Positions 1-6,146 of a DNA stretch of 22,128 nucleotides are shown piece by piece. Position 1 is the first letter of the stretch. Each line of letters starts with the position of its first letter. A program made the position numbers and the translations under genes. Origin of the DNA: a virus; the IMG/VR virus record IMGVR_UViG_3300021963_000725, positions 1 to 22,128 of that record. One strand, written 5' to 3'. Under the pieces are notes generated by a model. It was not told where the DNA came from. It worked only from the letters and a program-made list of their open reading frames with translations, and ran no database searches.

Positions 1-565
1 ACACAACCGCAACATTCATACCAAACAAAACCATTGCTTTAAAAACATCGGAATCGTTGCCATCTGCGGCAGAGAATGTCAAGTGGTAGTTAGGAATATC
101 TTTAACTTTACGACCAAGAATCTTGGTGTAGTCATAGAATTGGATATCAGGGAAAGCGGCAAAAATATTTGAATAGGTTTGACCGTTACGATTCACTTCG
201 TATTTTTCGAAAGAGAGGTCGCTGGTACCGTTCAAGCGAAAAACGGGAATCAGATTTTTCTTGGCGGACTGTTTAATCGCCAATTCAATATCGGCAACAA
301 GTAAACGCATAAATTCAATGCGGTCTTCAAAAAACATTTTTGTTTTGCGAATCCGTGCTTTTTGAATGACATTGGTATTCTCACCTTTTTTGAACATACC
401 ACCACGACCGGCAGTATTCAAACAAGCGGCGGTGCAACCAGTAGTTCTTTTGGGGCAAGTTTCGTAACCAGAAAGATTGGCGGGTGCAAGATGTAAGATA
501 TAAGTATTATATCCTTTTTCTAGACCCTTTAGAATTTTTGGATTTCCTGTAGAAAGTAATTTCAT
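1..565 (-). CDS. GP88/DUF7227-like phage protein, 3' end cut by window edge
   Basis: The reading frame is open from the ATG at 563-565 to the left edge, giving 188 codons without a stop. The N-terminus MKLLSTGNPKILKG, followed by a Cys cluster (C37, C44, C48; C-x6-C-x3-C) and a Gly/Arg patch (AGRGG), resembles the phage family known as Gene product 88 or DUF7227. Its biochemical role is unknown. The Cys spacing suggests metal binding or a structural cluster, which is inference only. A ribosome-binding site AAAGG lies about 9 bases before the ATG, and a consensus sigma70 promoter with a conserved leader drives it, so it is probably an early gene. The family name is from memory of the motif; the frame is certain. 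Confidence 0.85.
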   Translation of the reverse strand, partial: MKLLSTGNPKILKGLEKGYNTYILHLAPANLSGYETCPKRTTGCTAACLNTAGRGGMFKKGENTNVIQKARIRKTKMFFEDRIEFMRLLVADIELAIKQSAKKNLIPVFRLNGTSDLSFEKYEVNRNGQTYSNIFAAFPDIQFYDYTKILGRKVKDIPNYHLTFSAADGNDSDVFKAMVLFGMNVAVV

Positions 566-596
566 ATCAAAGACCTTTATCAACTATTCAAACTAC

Positions 597-625
597 AGTA
601 TAGCACAAGGTTTGCCGATTGTCAA
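597..625 (-). promoter_or_regulatory. Sigma70 promoter for the GP88-like gene
   Basis: The minus strand reads TTGACA, 17 bases, TATACT: a perfect -35 box and a 5/6 -10 box at ideal spacing. The 31-base leader to the ATG at 565 begins GTAGTTTGAATAGTTGATAA, which is nearly identical to the leaders at 8498-8528, 9474-9505 and 10024-10052. Confidence 0.85.
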
Positions 626-641
626 GTGCTATTTTTAGACG

Positions 642-661
642 GTGTTGCGTAAAAACAACAC
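642..661. promoter_or_regulatory. Dyad GTGTTG-N8-CAACAC, copy 1
   Basis: The sequence GTGTTGCGTAAAAACAACAC is an inverted repeat, extended by one G/C pair on each side. It ends 15 bases downstream of the ferritin-like gene and begins 16 bases upstream of the -35 box. Its centre is at about -61.5 relative to the predicted start of the 597-625 promoter. It lacks a U-run in the minus direction, so a simple terminator is not clearly supported; an operator or activator site is an alternative. Confidence 0.7.
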
Positions 662-676
662 CCCAAATGCTTGATT

Positions 677-1048
677 TTACTTGAGGTTTTTCAGTTTATA
701 TAGAGTAGAATTGATTAAGTCTTTGATTCCATCAAGTGTATTTTTTAATTCTGAATTTGGCGCAAGCATAACTTCTGCCTCATTAACGAATTTCTGTAGG
801 CCCTCAAAATATGAGATTGGTTCTGTAGCACCCATATAGATTTCAGGATACGCACGAATGATTCCATAGATGCCTTGATACGATTCAACATAAGTATCAA
901 TCAACTCACCAATACCATTATAGTATTCTCCTAGCGCCATATGCTTTGAGAATGAATCTGTTTGAAGATGCATTAAATGTGACAATGTTCTACTGTGTAA
1001 TAGTGAAACTACAAACGCTCCAGTATCTTCTTCATAAGGTAAGGCCAT
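677..1048 (-). CDS. Ferritin/Dps-like helical protein (DUF5856 type)
   Basis: The protein has 123 residues from MALPYEED. This start is chosen because TTAGGAGATACC stands directly before the ATG; an in-frame ATG 13 codons upstream has no such site. The sequence is almost all helix, with repeated His and Glu residues in LLHSRTLSHLMHLQT and ALGEYYNGIGELIDTYVESY, as in small phage ferritin-like four-helix proteins of the DUF5856 type. Known Dps proteins bind iron and DNA; whether this one does is not shown. A TATAAATA box lies 24 bases upstream of the start, so expression may be late. Confidence 0.82.
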   Translation of the reverse strand: MALPYEEDTGAFVVSLLHSRTLSHLMHLQTDSFSKHMALGEYYNGIGELIDTYVESYQGIYGIIRAYPEIYMGATEPISYFEGLQKFVNEAEVMLAPNSELKNTLDGIKDLINSTLYKLKNLK

Positions 1049-1071
1049 GGTATCTCCTAAAGTTTTTTTAT

Positions 1072-1079
1072 TATTTATA
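1072..1079 (-). promoter_or_regulatory. Possible T4-type late promoter TATAAATA
   Basis: The minus strand reads TATAAATA, the exact T4 late promoter box, directly after the stop codon of the 33-residue gene and 24 bases before the ATG of the ferritin-like gene. The short distance and the intergenic position support it, but an 8-base AT motif in AT-rich DNA can occur by chance. Confidence 0.5.
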
Positions 1080-1080
1080 T

Positions 1081-1182
1081 TTACCAATCATGAGTTCCAT
1101 ATACACCCCACCTACGAATGCAAATAGTGACACACAAACTAATAACAATGAATGTAACAATTCCAATTAGAAAGTAAAGCAT
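1081..1182 (-). CDS. 33-residue single-pass membrane peptide
   Basis: The frame starts MLYFLIGIVTFIVISL, forms one continuous hydrophobic segment of about 20 residues, then turns basic (RRW) and ends HDW. It fills the gap between the ferritin-like gene and the gene upstream, and its ATG overlaps the end of that gene by 16 bases, which suggests coupled translation. No strong ribosome-binding site is visible, only GAAG 11 bases upstream. The function is unknown. Confidence 0.6.
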   Translation of the reverse strand: MLYFLIGIVTFIVISLCVTICIRRWGVYGTHDW

Positions 1183-1712
1183 AATTGTTTGTCTTCGTTA
1201 AATTTATCTATTGCAATCTGCAACACATGCTCGACATACTGGTTAAGTGTCATGTCTGCCTTATGAGCGAGTTCCATCAAACGGTACAATTCTTCTTTAT
1301 CAAGAGTTAATGGCATCTCAATGCGAGTATCATAATCACTCTCATCAACAATCGATGTTGCTTTTTGAATGAAATCTTCTTCGGTCTCTAAATCAATATA
1401 CTTGAAATCATCATAAGCATAATCATATGAAGATTCTACGCCATTATCAATCGCATATTTTTTTGCCGCTTGGCGATAGTCAGGATGAATCCAACGATAG
1501 GCTCTAATCTCTCCATGAATTACATCTGCTTCAAATACTTGTTGTGTCAATCGATTATAAACTACATGAGATGAAATTTCTTGCCCGCCGTGTTTTTGAT
1601 TCCAATATGTGAGAGAATACATCTCATCTCGGTCACCATAACAACTCCAGCAATAATTATCACCCTCTGTAATTCTACCTTCTACAACATCCAACCAATC
1701 TTTTAGAACCAT
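1167..1712 (-). CDS. Hypothetical phage protein with a C-terminal ribbon-helix-helix-like segment
   Basis: This 181-residue protein follows GGGAGAGTGAG, a strong ribosome-binding site. The N-terminal half contains Trp/Tyr-rich segments (CWSCYGDRDEMYSLTYW) of no family I can name. The C-terminal part, from about residue 133 (MPLTLDKEELYRLMELAHKA, then MTLNQYVEHVLQIAI), has the strand-helix-helix look of ribbon-helix-helix or HicB-type DNA-binding or dimerisation segments. A regulatory role is therefore possible but unproven. It lies 15 bases downstream of the large virion-like gene and probably shares its transcript. Confidence 0.8.
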   Translation of the reverse strand: MVLKDWLDVVEGRITEGDNYCWSCYGDRDEMYSLTYWNQKHGGQEISSHVVYNRLTQQVFEADVIHGEIRAYRWIHPDYRQAAKKYAIDNGVESSYDYAYDDFKYIDLETEEDFIQKATSIVDESDYDTRIEMPLTLDKEELYRLMELAHKADMTLNQYVEHVLQIAIDKFNEDKQLCFTF

Positions 1713-1726
1713 CTCACTCTCCCATT

Positions 1727-2767
1727 TTAAAGTTTAGAAAAATCTACATCTCCGTATGTAACTTCAGGTTCAATCTCAAAGAAGTCCATCACATTACGAA
1801 TGCCACCTTTTAAGTATTCATACACCTTACGAAATAGTTCGGTAAAGAATGTCTTGATACGATTAATTATACCTGTTAGTAATCCTTCAGTCAACATTAA
1901 ACCACGATGCTCTTCAATCTCTTCCTCAAGTTTTTTTACACCCAAGGCAATTACAGTCCAGTAACGATACTGGCCAGTTTTCTCTCCCTTTGATTTTACG
2001 GAAGTAGATTTGAATCTTACAGTAACATCAGTTTTACTTGCAACTTTATCTAGAAAAGATTTGTCTGTTGCTTTATGAAGATTAACAGAATCACCTTTCT
2101 TGTCTGCTGATAAAACATACTCGGCATACGCTTTTGTTGTTTTACCAAACTTAACTTCACCTGTCATTGCCTCTTTTACAAATGCTCTACGAAAATCTGC
2201 ATTGTTAGCAAAGATATCTTTCATCAACTTCTTTACTTCATTGTTGGTATCGTTTGCTTTCTTTAGAAATTCATCCTTGCCCGCTTTCAACTCTTTGTCT
2301 ACTTGCCCTGCCGCAACGGAACTTCTTGTTAGATTGTCTAATTTGTCATGCGTAGATTTAATGATATCATCTTCAAGGGATTTTAAAGATTTCATGGCCG
2401 CATAGTATGTTGCTTTTGATTCATTGATGCCACCAGACATTAATTGTGCGGCACCCATCTTTAAAGAGATGCGAGTATCACCAATTAGAATATCTGTCTT
2501 TGGAGTTTTTGTAGAACCAGGAACACTATCAGGTCTCCAAAATTGAGACCAGTCTTTTGTAACATCAACACCTTTTGTGGGAAGTTTAGATGCCTTACCT
2601 TTTAGACCTTGCGCCTTTAGATAGGTAACAACTTTCTTTCCAGCATCAGGAGAAATTTCTTTTGTGTCAGGAGGAGTTTCACCATTCCATGTAGCAATGA
2701 TTACCTCTTCGAATACTGCACCCTCTGTTGCGTCTTCTTTTAGAAATAGATTAGAATAAGTTTTCAT
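1727..2767 (-). CDS. Virion-associated-type protein with PD-(D/E)XK-like motif
   Basis: The 346-residue protein is the largest of the left half. After the start MKTYSNLFLKEDATEG, a helix with E20 and E21 precedes TD-ILIGDTRISLK, where D92 and S101-L-K103 match the D...(E/S)-x-K core of PD-(D/E)XK nucleases. A long charged helical middle (about 120-200) and an amphipathic C-terminal segment (LLTGIINRIKTFFTELFRKV) follow. Similar proteins occur in T4-like phages, where I recall them as conserved or structural proteins. The nuclease reading is inference from a short motif. The ribosome-binding site AAAGG and a late-type box lie just upstream. Confidence 0.85.
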   Translation of the reverse strand: MKTYSNLFLKEDATEGAVFEEVIIATWNGETPPDTKEISPDAGKKVVTYLKAQGLKGKASKLPTKGVDVTKDWSQFWRPDSVPGSTKTPKTDILIGDTRISLKMGAAQLMSGGINESKATYYAAMKSLKSLEDDIIKSTHDKLDNLTRSSVAAGQVDKELKAGKDEFLKKANDTNNEVKKLMKDIFANNADFRRAFVKEAMTGEVKFGKTTKAYAEYVLSADKKGDSVNLHKATDKSFLDKVASKTDVTVRFKSTSVKSKGEKTGQYRYWTVIALGVKKLEEEIEEHRGLMLTEGLLTGIINRIKTFFTELFRKVYEYLKGGIRNVMDFFEIEPEVTYGDVDFSKL

Positions 2768-2785
2768 GTTAACCTTTTTTATTTT

Positions 2786-2793
2786 TATTTATC
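2786..2793 (-). promoter_or_regulatory. Possible T4-type late promoter GATAAATA
   Basis: The minus strand reads GATAAATA, one base from TATAAATA, immediately after the TAG stop of the upstream gene and 19 bases before the start of the large virion-like gene. A late promoter would suit a virion gene. Confidence 0.45.
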
Positions 2794-3126
2794 CTATTTC
2801 ATAGCGTAATGGAGTATGTATTCATACACTCGTTCTTTACCTTCTTCTCCACTATCAAAAACTTCTCTTGGTGTTTGACTATCGAAACCTAAGTTTTTTC
2901 CTGTCCACCATTTCTCAATCAACTCATCTTTACCCAACAAAGCTTTTAAAAACAAATCACAGTTTTCTTTTGTAATAACTTGTTTATATGGTGAACCGTA
3001 GCACAAGCATGCGGCAAACTCAGGGCATGTTTCATCGATTGCTAGAAAGTCCCATTCAGGGCAGTAATGCTTATATGCACCACTCAAACTAGCCATTCGG
3101 TTTTCTTCGGCATCATTTTTTTTCAT
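2794..3126 (-). CDS. Small protein with MbcA/ParS (DUF2384)-like C-terminus
   Basis: The 110-residue protein has Cys and acidic residues in its N-terminal half. Its C-terminal 40 residues follow the pattern W..G.NLGFD.QTPREVFDSGEEGKERVYEYIL. The order Trp, Asn-Leu, Thr-Pro, then Gly and a final helix matches the toxin-binding domain of MbcA/ParS/Xre antitoxins (DUF2384). No toxin gene is adjacent, so it need not be an antitoxin; phages carry such stand-alone domains. Its ATG overlaps the stop of the 42-residue gene upstream (ATGA). Confidence 0.82.
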   Translation of the reverse strand: MKKNDAEENRMASLSGAYKHYCPEWDFLAIDETCPEFAACLCYGSPYKQVITKENCDLFLKALLGKDELIEKWWTGKNLGFDSQTPREVFDSGEEGKERVYEYILHYAMK

Positions 3127-3251
3127 TTAACATTTTCTTTAATATAGACCTTTGCGTTTTCAACTTGACGGTCAACAAAACTTGCGAGACTACTTACACC
3201 AACTGTTGCAACTACAATGCCTAAAATAAATGCTACAAGATGTGAAATCAT
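3123..3251 (-). CDS. 42-residue membrane protein
   Basis: The protein MISHLVAFILGIVVATVGVS has one hydrophobic segment (about residues 4-24) and then an amphipathic basic tail (FVDRQVENAKVYIKEN). Both ends overlap its neighbours as ATGA, typical of coupled phage genes, and it fills the gap between them exactly. It is probably an inner membrane protein with a cytoplasmic tail. No family was recognised. Confidence 0.75.
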   Translation of the reverse strand: MISHLVAFILGIVVATVGVSSLASFVDRQVENAKVYIKENVK

Positions 3252-3481
3252 TTTATATCCCCTTTAAGGTTTTTCAATACTTCTTTTGCGTCAGTAAACT
3301 TTTCATCAATCATATCTTCTAAAATCTCTTGTCTCACAAGTTCCATTAGTGTATCAACCAATTGTGCATTTTCAAGAGATAGTGTTGAGCGCCATTCTTC
3401 AAATTGGTCAACATCAGGAAAGTTCCAAATAATATCTAGAAGTTTAACTTGTTGTTTAGTGAGGCCGCCGATTGAAATCAT
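3248..3481 (-). CDS. Conserved phage hypothetical protein
   Basis: This 77-residue acidic helical protein begins MISIGGLTKQQVKLLDIIWN and is rich in Leu and Glu (LVDTLMELVRQEILEDM). Similar short proteins are common in T4-like phages, but I know no function. It overlaps the genes on both sides by 4 bases (ATGA), so it is translated from the same message, most likely from the 3733-3761 promoter. Confidence 0.85.
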   Translation of the reverse strand: MISIGGLTKQQVKLLDIIWNFPDVDQFEEWRSTLSLENAQLVDTLMELVRQEILEDMIDEKFTDAKEVLKNLKGDIK

Positions 3482-3705
3482 TGTGCATACCTTTGCAATT
3501 CTAATTTTGCTTGAGTAATACTGTTAGTCTTAACATTATTTATTTTAATGTTTCGATTATGCACAATGACGCATTGAATACCAGGAACAGTTAATGTGTA
3601 ATTATCTTTTGTTTTAACTACAGTAACTCGTTCACCTGTAGCAAAAAACATAGTATCAAACAACTCGTCTTTTGTTATCTTGCGTAAAAAATGAATATTT
3701 GCCAT
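3478..3705 (-). CDS. Small hypothetical phage protein
   Basis: The protein is 75 residues long from MANIHFLRKITKDELFDTMF. This start is preferred over an ATG 9 codons upstream because TTGGAGAAC stands 10 bases before it. The sequence is mostly beta-like (GERVTVVKTKDNYTLTVPG, CVIVHNRNIKI) with a short C-terminal helix. It has no recognised domain. It is the first gene after the 3733-3761 promoter. Confidence 0.82.
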   Translation of the reverse strand: MANIHFLRKITKDELFDTMFFATGERVTVVKTKDNYTLTVPGIQCVIVHNRNIKINNVKTNSITQAKLELQRYAQ

Positions 3706-3732
3706 AATATAAGTTCTCCAATCAATAATCAT

Positions 3733-3761
3733 AGTGTATCAACAAACTCACCAAAAGTCAA
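3733..3761 (-). promoter_or_regulatory. Sigma70 promoter with upstream stop codon inside the -35 box
   Basis: The minus strand reads TTGACT, 17 bases, TACACT (5/6 and 5/6 matches with ideal spacing). The TGA stop of the 47-residue gene (3758-3760) lies within TTGACT. It would drive the genes from 3705 down to 2794. Confidence 0.7.
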
Positions 3762-3901
3762 TCAGAATTTAAGTCCCACTCTCTTTTCTTCCATTGACTG
3801 TGGTGCCGATTATACCAAACGCCTTTTAGATTCCAAATGGCAATCTTAATATGTCTTTTAAAGTGTTGCCAATAATATTTTCTATATGTAATGGAAGACA
3901 T
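3758..3901 (-). CDS. 47-residue basic hypothetical protein
   Basis: The frame MSSITYRKYYWQHFKRHIKI, continuing through WNLKGVWYNRHHSQWKKREW, is very rich in Trp, Tyr, His, Lys and Arg and has no membrane segment. It fills an otherwise empty 190-base gap and ends in the -35 box of the next promoter. The upstream sequence has no clear ribosome-binding site. It may bind nucleic acid because of its charge, which is only inference. Confidence 0.6.
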   Translation of the reverse strand: MSSITYRKYYWQHFKRHIKIAIWNLKGVWYNRHHSQWKKREWDLNSD

Positions 3902-3925
3902 TATTTAAATCACAAAAAACCATTT

Positions 3926-4111
3926 TCATTTTAATTCACTCCTTTTTTTTACACACTCTTCTTTTACTTTGATAGGATAGTCAGGGTGCCAACTTGCATC
4001 ACGGCAATCGTATCGAACAGTTCTATTGCTCGTAAAAATATGAAAGAGAAAAAATAATGCGAAAACACCTACCCAAAAAAGAACAACAAATCTAAGTATA
4101 AAATCTTTCAT
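3926..4111 (-). CDS. Single-pass membrane protein with two Cys outside the membrane segment
   Basis: The 61-residue protein has one strong membrane segment near the N-terminus (FVVLFWVGVFALFFLFHIF) after the basic start MKDFILR. The tail has C36 and C54 and the motif RYDCRDASWHPDYP. Such small phage membrane proteins are common; the Cys pair would form a disulphide if the tail lies in the periplasm. It lies 3 bases downstream of its neighbour. Confidence 0.82.
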   Translation of the reverse strand: MKDFILRFVVLFWVGVFALFFLFHIFTSNRTVRYDCRDASWHPDYPIKVKEECVKKRSELK

Positions 4112-4114
4112 ACA

Positions 4115-4465
4115 TTAATACCAGGTTCTATGTTTCTCTGCAATGTGTTCACGACCATCATACTCTTCAACTTGCCATTCAATGTTATCAGGAATATCAA
4201 TAACTTTTAAACTTGAATAGTTGTTGTTTGCTAATTGTCCAAGTTCTTCGACAACCGCAATTAAATCTGCCTCACTTCGATTATCATAAAAATCATATTC
4301 GGACAAATAGTAGTCATTGTCATTCATATGCCCCTTACGATAGTAGTGTGACATGCATGCCTCTTCTTTTTTTTCAAACTCAATACCTTTGCGTTGCAAA
4401 AGTTTTTCAAATGCAAGGTCGGATAATCCAAACCCACCAAAACAAGTATTGATTACGACTTTCAT
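4115..4465 (-). CDS. Conserved phage hypothetical protein (MKVVINTCFGGFGLS type)
   Basis: This 116-residue protein opens with MKVVINTCFGGFGLSDLAFE and closes with WQVEEYDGREHIAEKHRTWY. Both ends are well known to me from many unrelated phages, but no function has been assigned. The middle is acidic and Tyr-rich. Its start overlaps the stop of the gene upstream (ATGA). Confidence 0.87.
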   Translation of the reverse strand: MKVVINTCFGGFGLSDLAFEKLLQRKGIEFEKKEEACMSHYYRKGHMNDNDYYLSEYDFYDNRSEADLIAVVEELGQLANNNYSSLKVIDIPDNIEWQVEEYDGREHIAEKHRTWY

Positions 4466-4656
4466 TTCTTAGCCCTTTTTCTTTTAACTGGTTCAATTTC
4501 TTCCAATTCTTTCTTTTCCAACTCTTTTACAAAAGCATCATGACCAGCACACAGTTTTTTATATTCTTCTTCGGTAACGACTTTATCGTTCCACTTATAA
4601 GTCCAATCGTCATTAGGTTCAATCACAACGGTTGCTTTTGTTTGCCGAGCAGTCAT
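4462..4656 (-). CDS. Small charged hypothetical protein
   Basis: The 64-residue protein begins MTARQTKATVVIEPNDDWTY, with a short acidic helix (TEEEYKKLCAG) and a Lys/Arg-rich C-terminus (PVKRKRAKK). It overlaps both neighbours by 4 bases (ATGA). No domain was recognised, and the basic tail is the only functional hint. Confidence 0.75.
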   Translation of the reverse strand: MTARQTKATVVIEPNDDWTYKWNDKVVTEEEYKKLCAGHDAFVKELEKKELEEIEPVKRKRAKK

Positions 4657-4937
4657 TCTTCTTCCGATGTTGTTTCACTTAGGTCAATAAAGTTATCAAA
4701 GTTGCCGGCACCTCGTCTTAGATACACCGGTCCGCCATCGACAAAAATCTCACCACATTTACAAGTAACGAAATCATGCCTATACTTCGATTCAATCACA
4801 TCTTCGCATAGTCTACATTTTGCTTTATTCGTAGTAATCATTTTCTTTCCTTTCTCAATAATTTCACAAAGGTTGCTCCGCCGGCTAAACCGCCGTTCCA
4901 TCAACTCCAAGATTTGCCGTTTGCGCCAACCAGACAT
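4653..4937 (-). CDS. Zinc-ribbon-like protein with an internal second start
   Basis: The frame encodes 94 residues, but two pieces are visible. Residues 1-32 (MSGWRKRQILELMERR) resemble a stand-alone small phage protein. Residue 33 is a Met at 4839-4841 with AGAAAGGAAAG directly before it, a good internal ribosome-binding site. From there CRLCEDVIESK...C-K-CGEIFVDGG gives two Cys pairs (C-x2-C and C-x-C), typical of a small zinc-binding phage family. Either a fused protein or two products are made. The first ATG overlaps the stop of the gene upstream (TAATG), which supports its use. Confidence 0.75.
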   Translation of the reverse strand: MSGWRKRQILELMERRFSRRSNLCEIIEKGKKMITTNKAKCRLCEDVIESKYRHDFVTCKCGEIFVDGGPVYLRRGAGNFDNFIDLSETTSEEE

Positions 4938-5032
4938 TAAGAGTTTCTCTCAAAGTAAATAAACAAAGCCGTAGCAAAGAGCGCCAGAGGTAAGTTCATA
5001 AATGCTAGAACAATAATTAGTATCCAATGCAT
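4937..5032 (-). CDS. 31-residue membrane peptide
   Basis: The frame MHWILIIVLAFMNLPLALFA, ending FIYFERNS, is almost one continuous membrane segment. Its TAA stop overlaps the next ATG (TAATG), and it fills the gap between two genes. No strong ribosome-binding site is seen; it starts 11 bases after the 20-residue frame upstream, so re-initiation is likely. Confidence 0.55.
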   Translation of the reverse strand: MHWILIIVLAFMNLPLALFATALFIYFERNS

Positions 5033-5043
5033 ATGTTTAACTT

Positions 5044-5106
5044 TCAACCTTTTGAAATCCACTCATTAATCCAATCGGCCGCTAAGATAATTCCTACAAT
5101 CCACAT
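5044..5106 (-). CDS. 20-residue peptide with strong ribosome-binding site
   Basis: The frame MWIVGIILAADWINEWISKG is preceded by ATAAGGAGTTAC, an excellent ribosome-binding site. It lies 11 bases downstream of the MSGGHFQYK gene and 11 bases upstream of the next peptide. The first 10 residues are hydrophobic and the rest amphipathic. It is very short, so it could also act as a leader that couples translation. Confidence 0.5.
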   Translation of the reverse strand: MWIVGIILAADWINEWISKG

Positions 5107-5117
5107 AATGTAACTCC

Positions 5118-5393
5118 TTATAGTTTTTTCAAATCATGTTGCAATCGTCTATGGAATGAATCTTCTCCATCATCACCACAGACTAACCAATCAATGCGTT
5201 GAGCATAGACATATGCTTGTCTCAATATACTCAAACCCTTTTTAAATTCTTCAATCGTTTCAGGTGTAAAGCGAGGCTCTTCAAGTTGAAAGAATTCTTG
5301 CAAGAGAACTTCATTGTTCAAAATCAATTGCTCAATCTCATCGGCAATGTAATTAATTTCCCATTGTTTATATTGAAAGTGTCCACCACTCAT
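5118..5393 (-). CDS. Conserved phage hypothetical protein (MSGGHFQYKQ type)
   Basis: The 91-residue protein begins MSGGHFQYKQWEINYIADEI and ends with AQRIDWLVCGDDGEDSFHRR. This pattern is widespread in phages and prophages of many hosts, always without an assigned function. It is mainly helical. GGAG stands 8 bases before the ATG, inside the 17-residue frame upstream, whose stop overlaps this start (ATGA). Confidence 0.88.
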   Translation of the reverse strand: MSGGHFQYKQWEINYIADEIEQLILNNEVLLQEFFQLEEPRFTPETIEEFKKGLSILRQAYVYAQRIDWLVCGDDGEDSFHRRLQHDLKKL

Positions 5394-5443
5394 ACTACAA
5401 ACTCCATAATGAGAATAAAAATCGCTACAGCAAGACTAGTCAT
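5390..5443 (-). CDS. Possible 17-residue hydrophobic leader peptide
   Basis: The frame MTSLAVAIFILIMEFVV follows AAAAGGTGAAAAA, a plausible ribosome-binding site, and ends ATGA at the start of the MSGGHF gene. It may be a tiny membrane peptide or a leader for coupling. Its small size keeps confidence low. Confidence 0.4.
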   Translation of the reverse strand: MTSLAVAIFILIMEFVV

Positions 5444-5447
5444 TTTT

Positions 5448-5753
5448 TCACCTTTTGTTTCTTTTCTTCATGAATTCATCATAACCTTCTTGAGTGCCGA
5501 TACTGTATCCTTTATCACCAGCGTGAATCTCTGCACCTGCTTTAAGGTTTTCGATTTCTCCAACTCCGAAATGTTGTTTCAATTTCTCACTTACCAAATT
5601 AGTGCCATTATCTTCGTCATTAACCCATTGGTCTGCCACACGGCCACATTCCTGAACAATCAACTCGGCGAATTTTTCAAATACCCATTCGCAATCAGAA
5701 AAATCTCCATCAGGATTAGATTTTAGCATTAGTTCTTTAATTCGCTCGTTCAT
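5448..5753 (-). CDS. Conserved phage hypothetical protein (MNERIKEL type)
   Basis: The protein is 101 residues from MNERIKELMLKSNPDGDFSD. I chose this ATG because it overlaps the upstream stop as ATGA and because the family usually begins MNERIKEL; an ATG 5 codons earlier is possible. Residues WVFEKFAELIVQECGRVADQ and KLKQHFGVGE are typical of this common small phage family of unknown role. Confidence 0.82.
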   Translation of the reverse strand: MNERIKELMLKSNPDGDFSDCEWVFEKFAELIVQECGRVADQWVNDEDNGTNLVSEKLKQHFGVGEIENLKAGAEIHAGDKGYSIGTQEGYDEFMKKRNKR

Positions 5754-5941
5754 AATGCAGGTCCCCAATATTGATATTTCAAAAGTTTAGCAGTATCTTC
5801 ATCATACAGCCAAGTTAATGCACACCACACACTATACTCGACATTGTAATATTCACGATAGCGAGTATACCAGTTCTTGAACCGGTTTTCATCACCACGA
5901 GCCTCAGCATACTTCTCAGCACGAATCAGATAATCCATCAT
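5750..5941 (-). CDS. Small hypothetical protein, aromatic-rich
   Basis: The protein of about 63 residues starts MMDYLIRAEKYAEARGDENR, with TTTGGAG placed 5-8 bases before two adjacent ATG codons, so the start could be 5941 or 5938. It is helical and rich in Tyr and Trp. No family was recognised. It is the last gene before a gap of about 200 bases and runs into the MNERIKEL gene with a 4-base overlap. Confidence 0.75.
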   Translation of the reverse strand: MMDYLIRAEKYAEARGDENRFKNWYTRYREYYNVEYSVWCALTWLYDEDTAKLLKYQYWGPAL

Positions 5942-6015
5942 AATTACTCCAAATGTGTTCAACTTTATAACTCAAAAAATATTCCAAAAAAAAATTTGAT
6001 AATCCGTGTTAGCAA

Positions 6016-6030
6016 AAAACTTTAAGTTTT
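6016..6030 (-). terminator. Weak AT-stem terminator-like hairpin
   Basis: On the minus strand AAAACTT-A-AAGTTTT is followed by TT, giving a run of six T. The stem is AT-only, so termination would be weak. Confidence 0.3.
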
Positions 6031-6071
6031 CATAGCGGACCTTTTTGCCAACTTTGAATGAGAGAGAAGGA

Positions 6072-6103
6072 CCGTGCGACTACTATACTACTCCGCTACA
6101 CGG
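6072..6103. other. GC-rich hairpin in the gap
   Basis: CCGTG and CACGG frame a 22-base loop that carries the direct repeat ACTACT-AT-ACTACT. On the minus strand an inner GCG/CGC pairing is also possible. It is not followed by a T-run, so it is more likely an RNA structure or protein site than a terminator. Confidence 0.35.
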
Positions 6104-6125
6104 CATCGGGTTTCTTTTTATATAG

Positions 6126-6136
6126 CCCCCCCCCCC
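6126..6136. repeat. Homopolymer run of 11 C
   Basis: Eleven consecutive C bases stand 10 bases downstream of the stop codon at 6147-6149 (read on the minus strand as G11). Such a run is unusual in this AT-rich DNA and is prone to replication or sequencing slippage, so its exact length is uncertain. Confidence 0.8.
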
Positions 6137-6146
6137 TTGGGTCAGG

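Larger units (their letters stand above)
5942..6146. other. Non-coding gap with hairpins and a C11 run
   Basis: I see no gene in this roughly 205-base stretch. It holds the ribosome-binding site of the next gene, a very AT-rich part (5980-6035) with an AT dyad, a GC-rich hairpin at 6072-6103 and a run of 11 C at 6126-6136. No convincing sigma70 promoter is visible here. Confidence 0.6.

Noticed and set aside
4540-4962. 140-residue plus-strand frame
   Set aside because: It is the antisense of three overlapping minus-strand genes with better motifs, ribosome-binding sites and coupling.
6040-6120. tRNA-like sequence on the minus strand (GTAGCGGAGTAGTATAGTAG resembles a D-arm)
   Set aside because: No acceptor stem of 7 pairs, no T-arm with TTCRA in the right place and only about 60 bases between possible ends.
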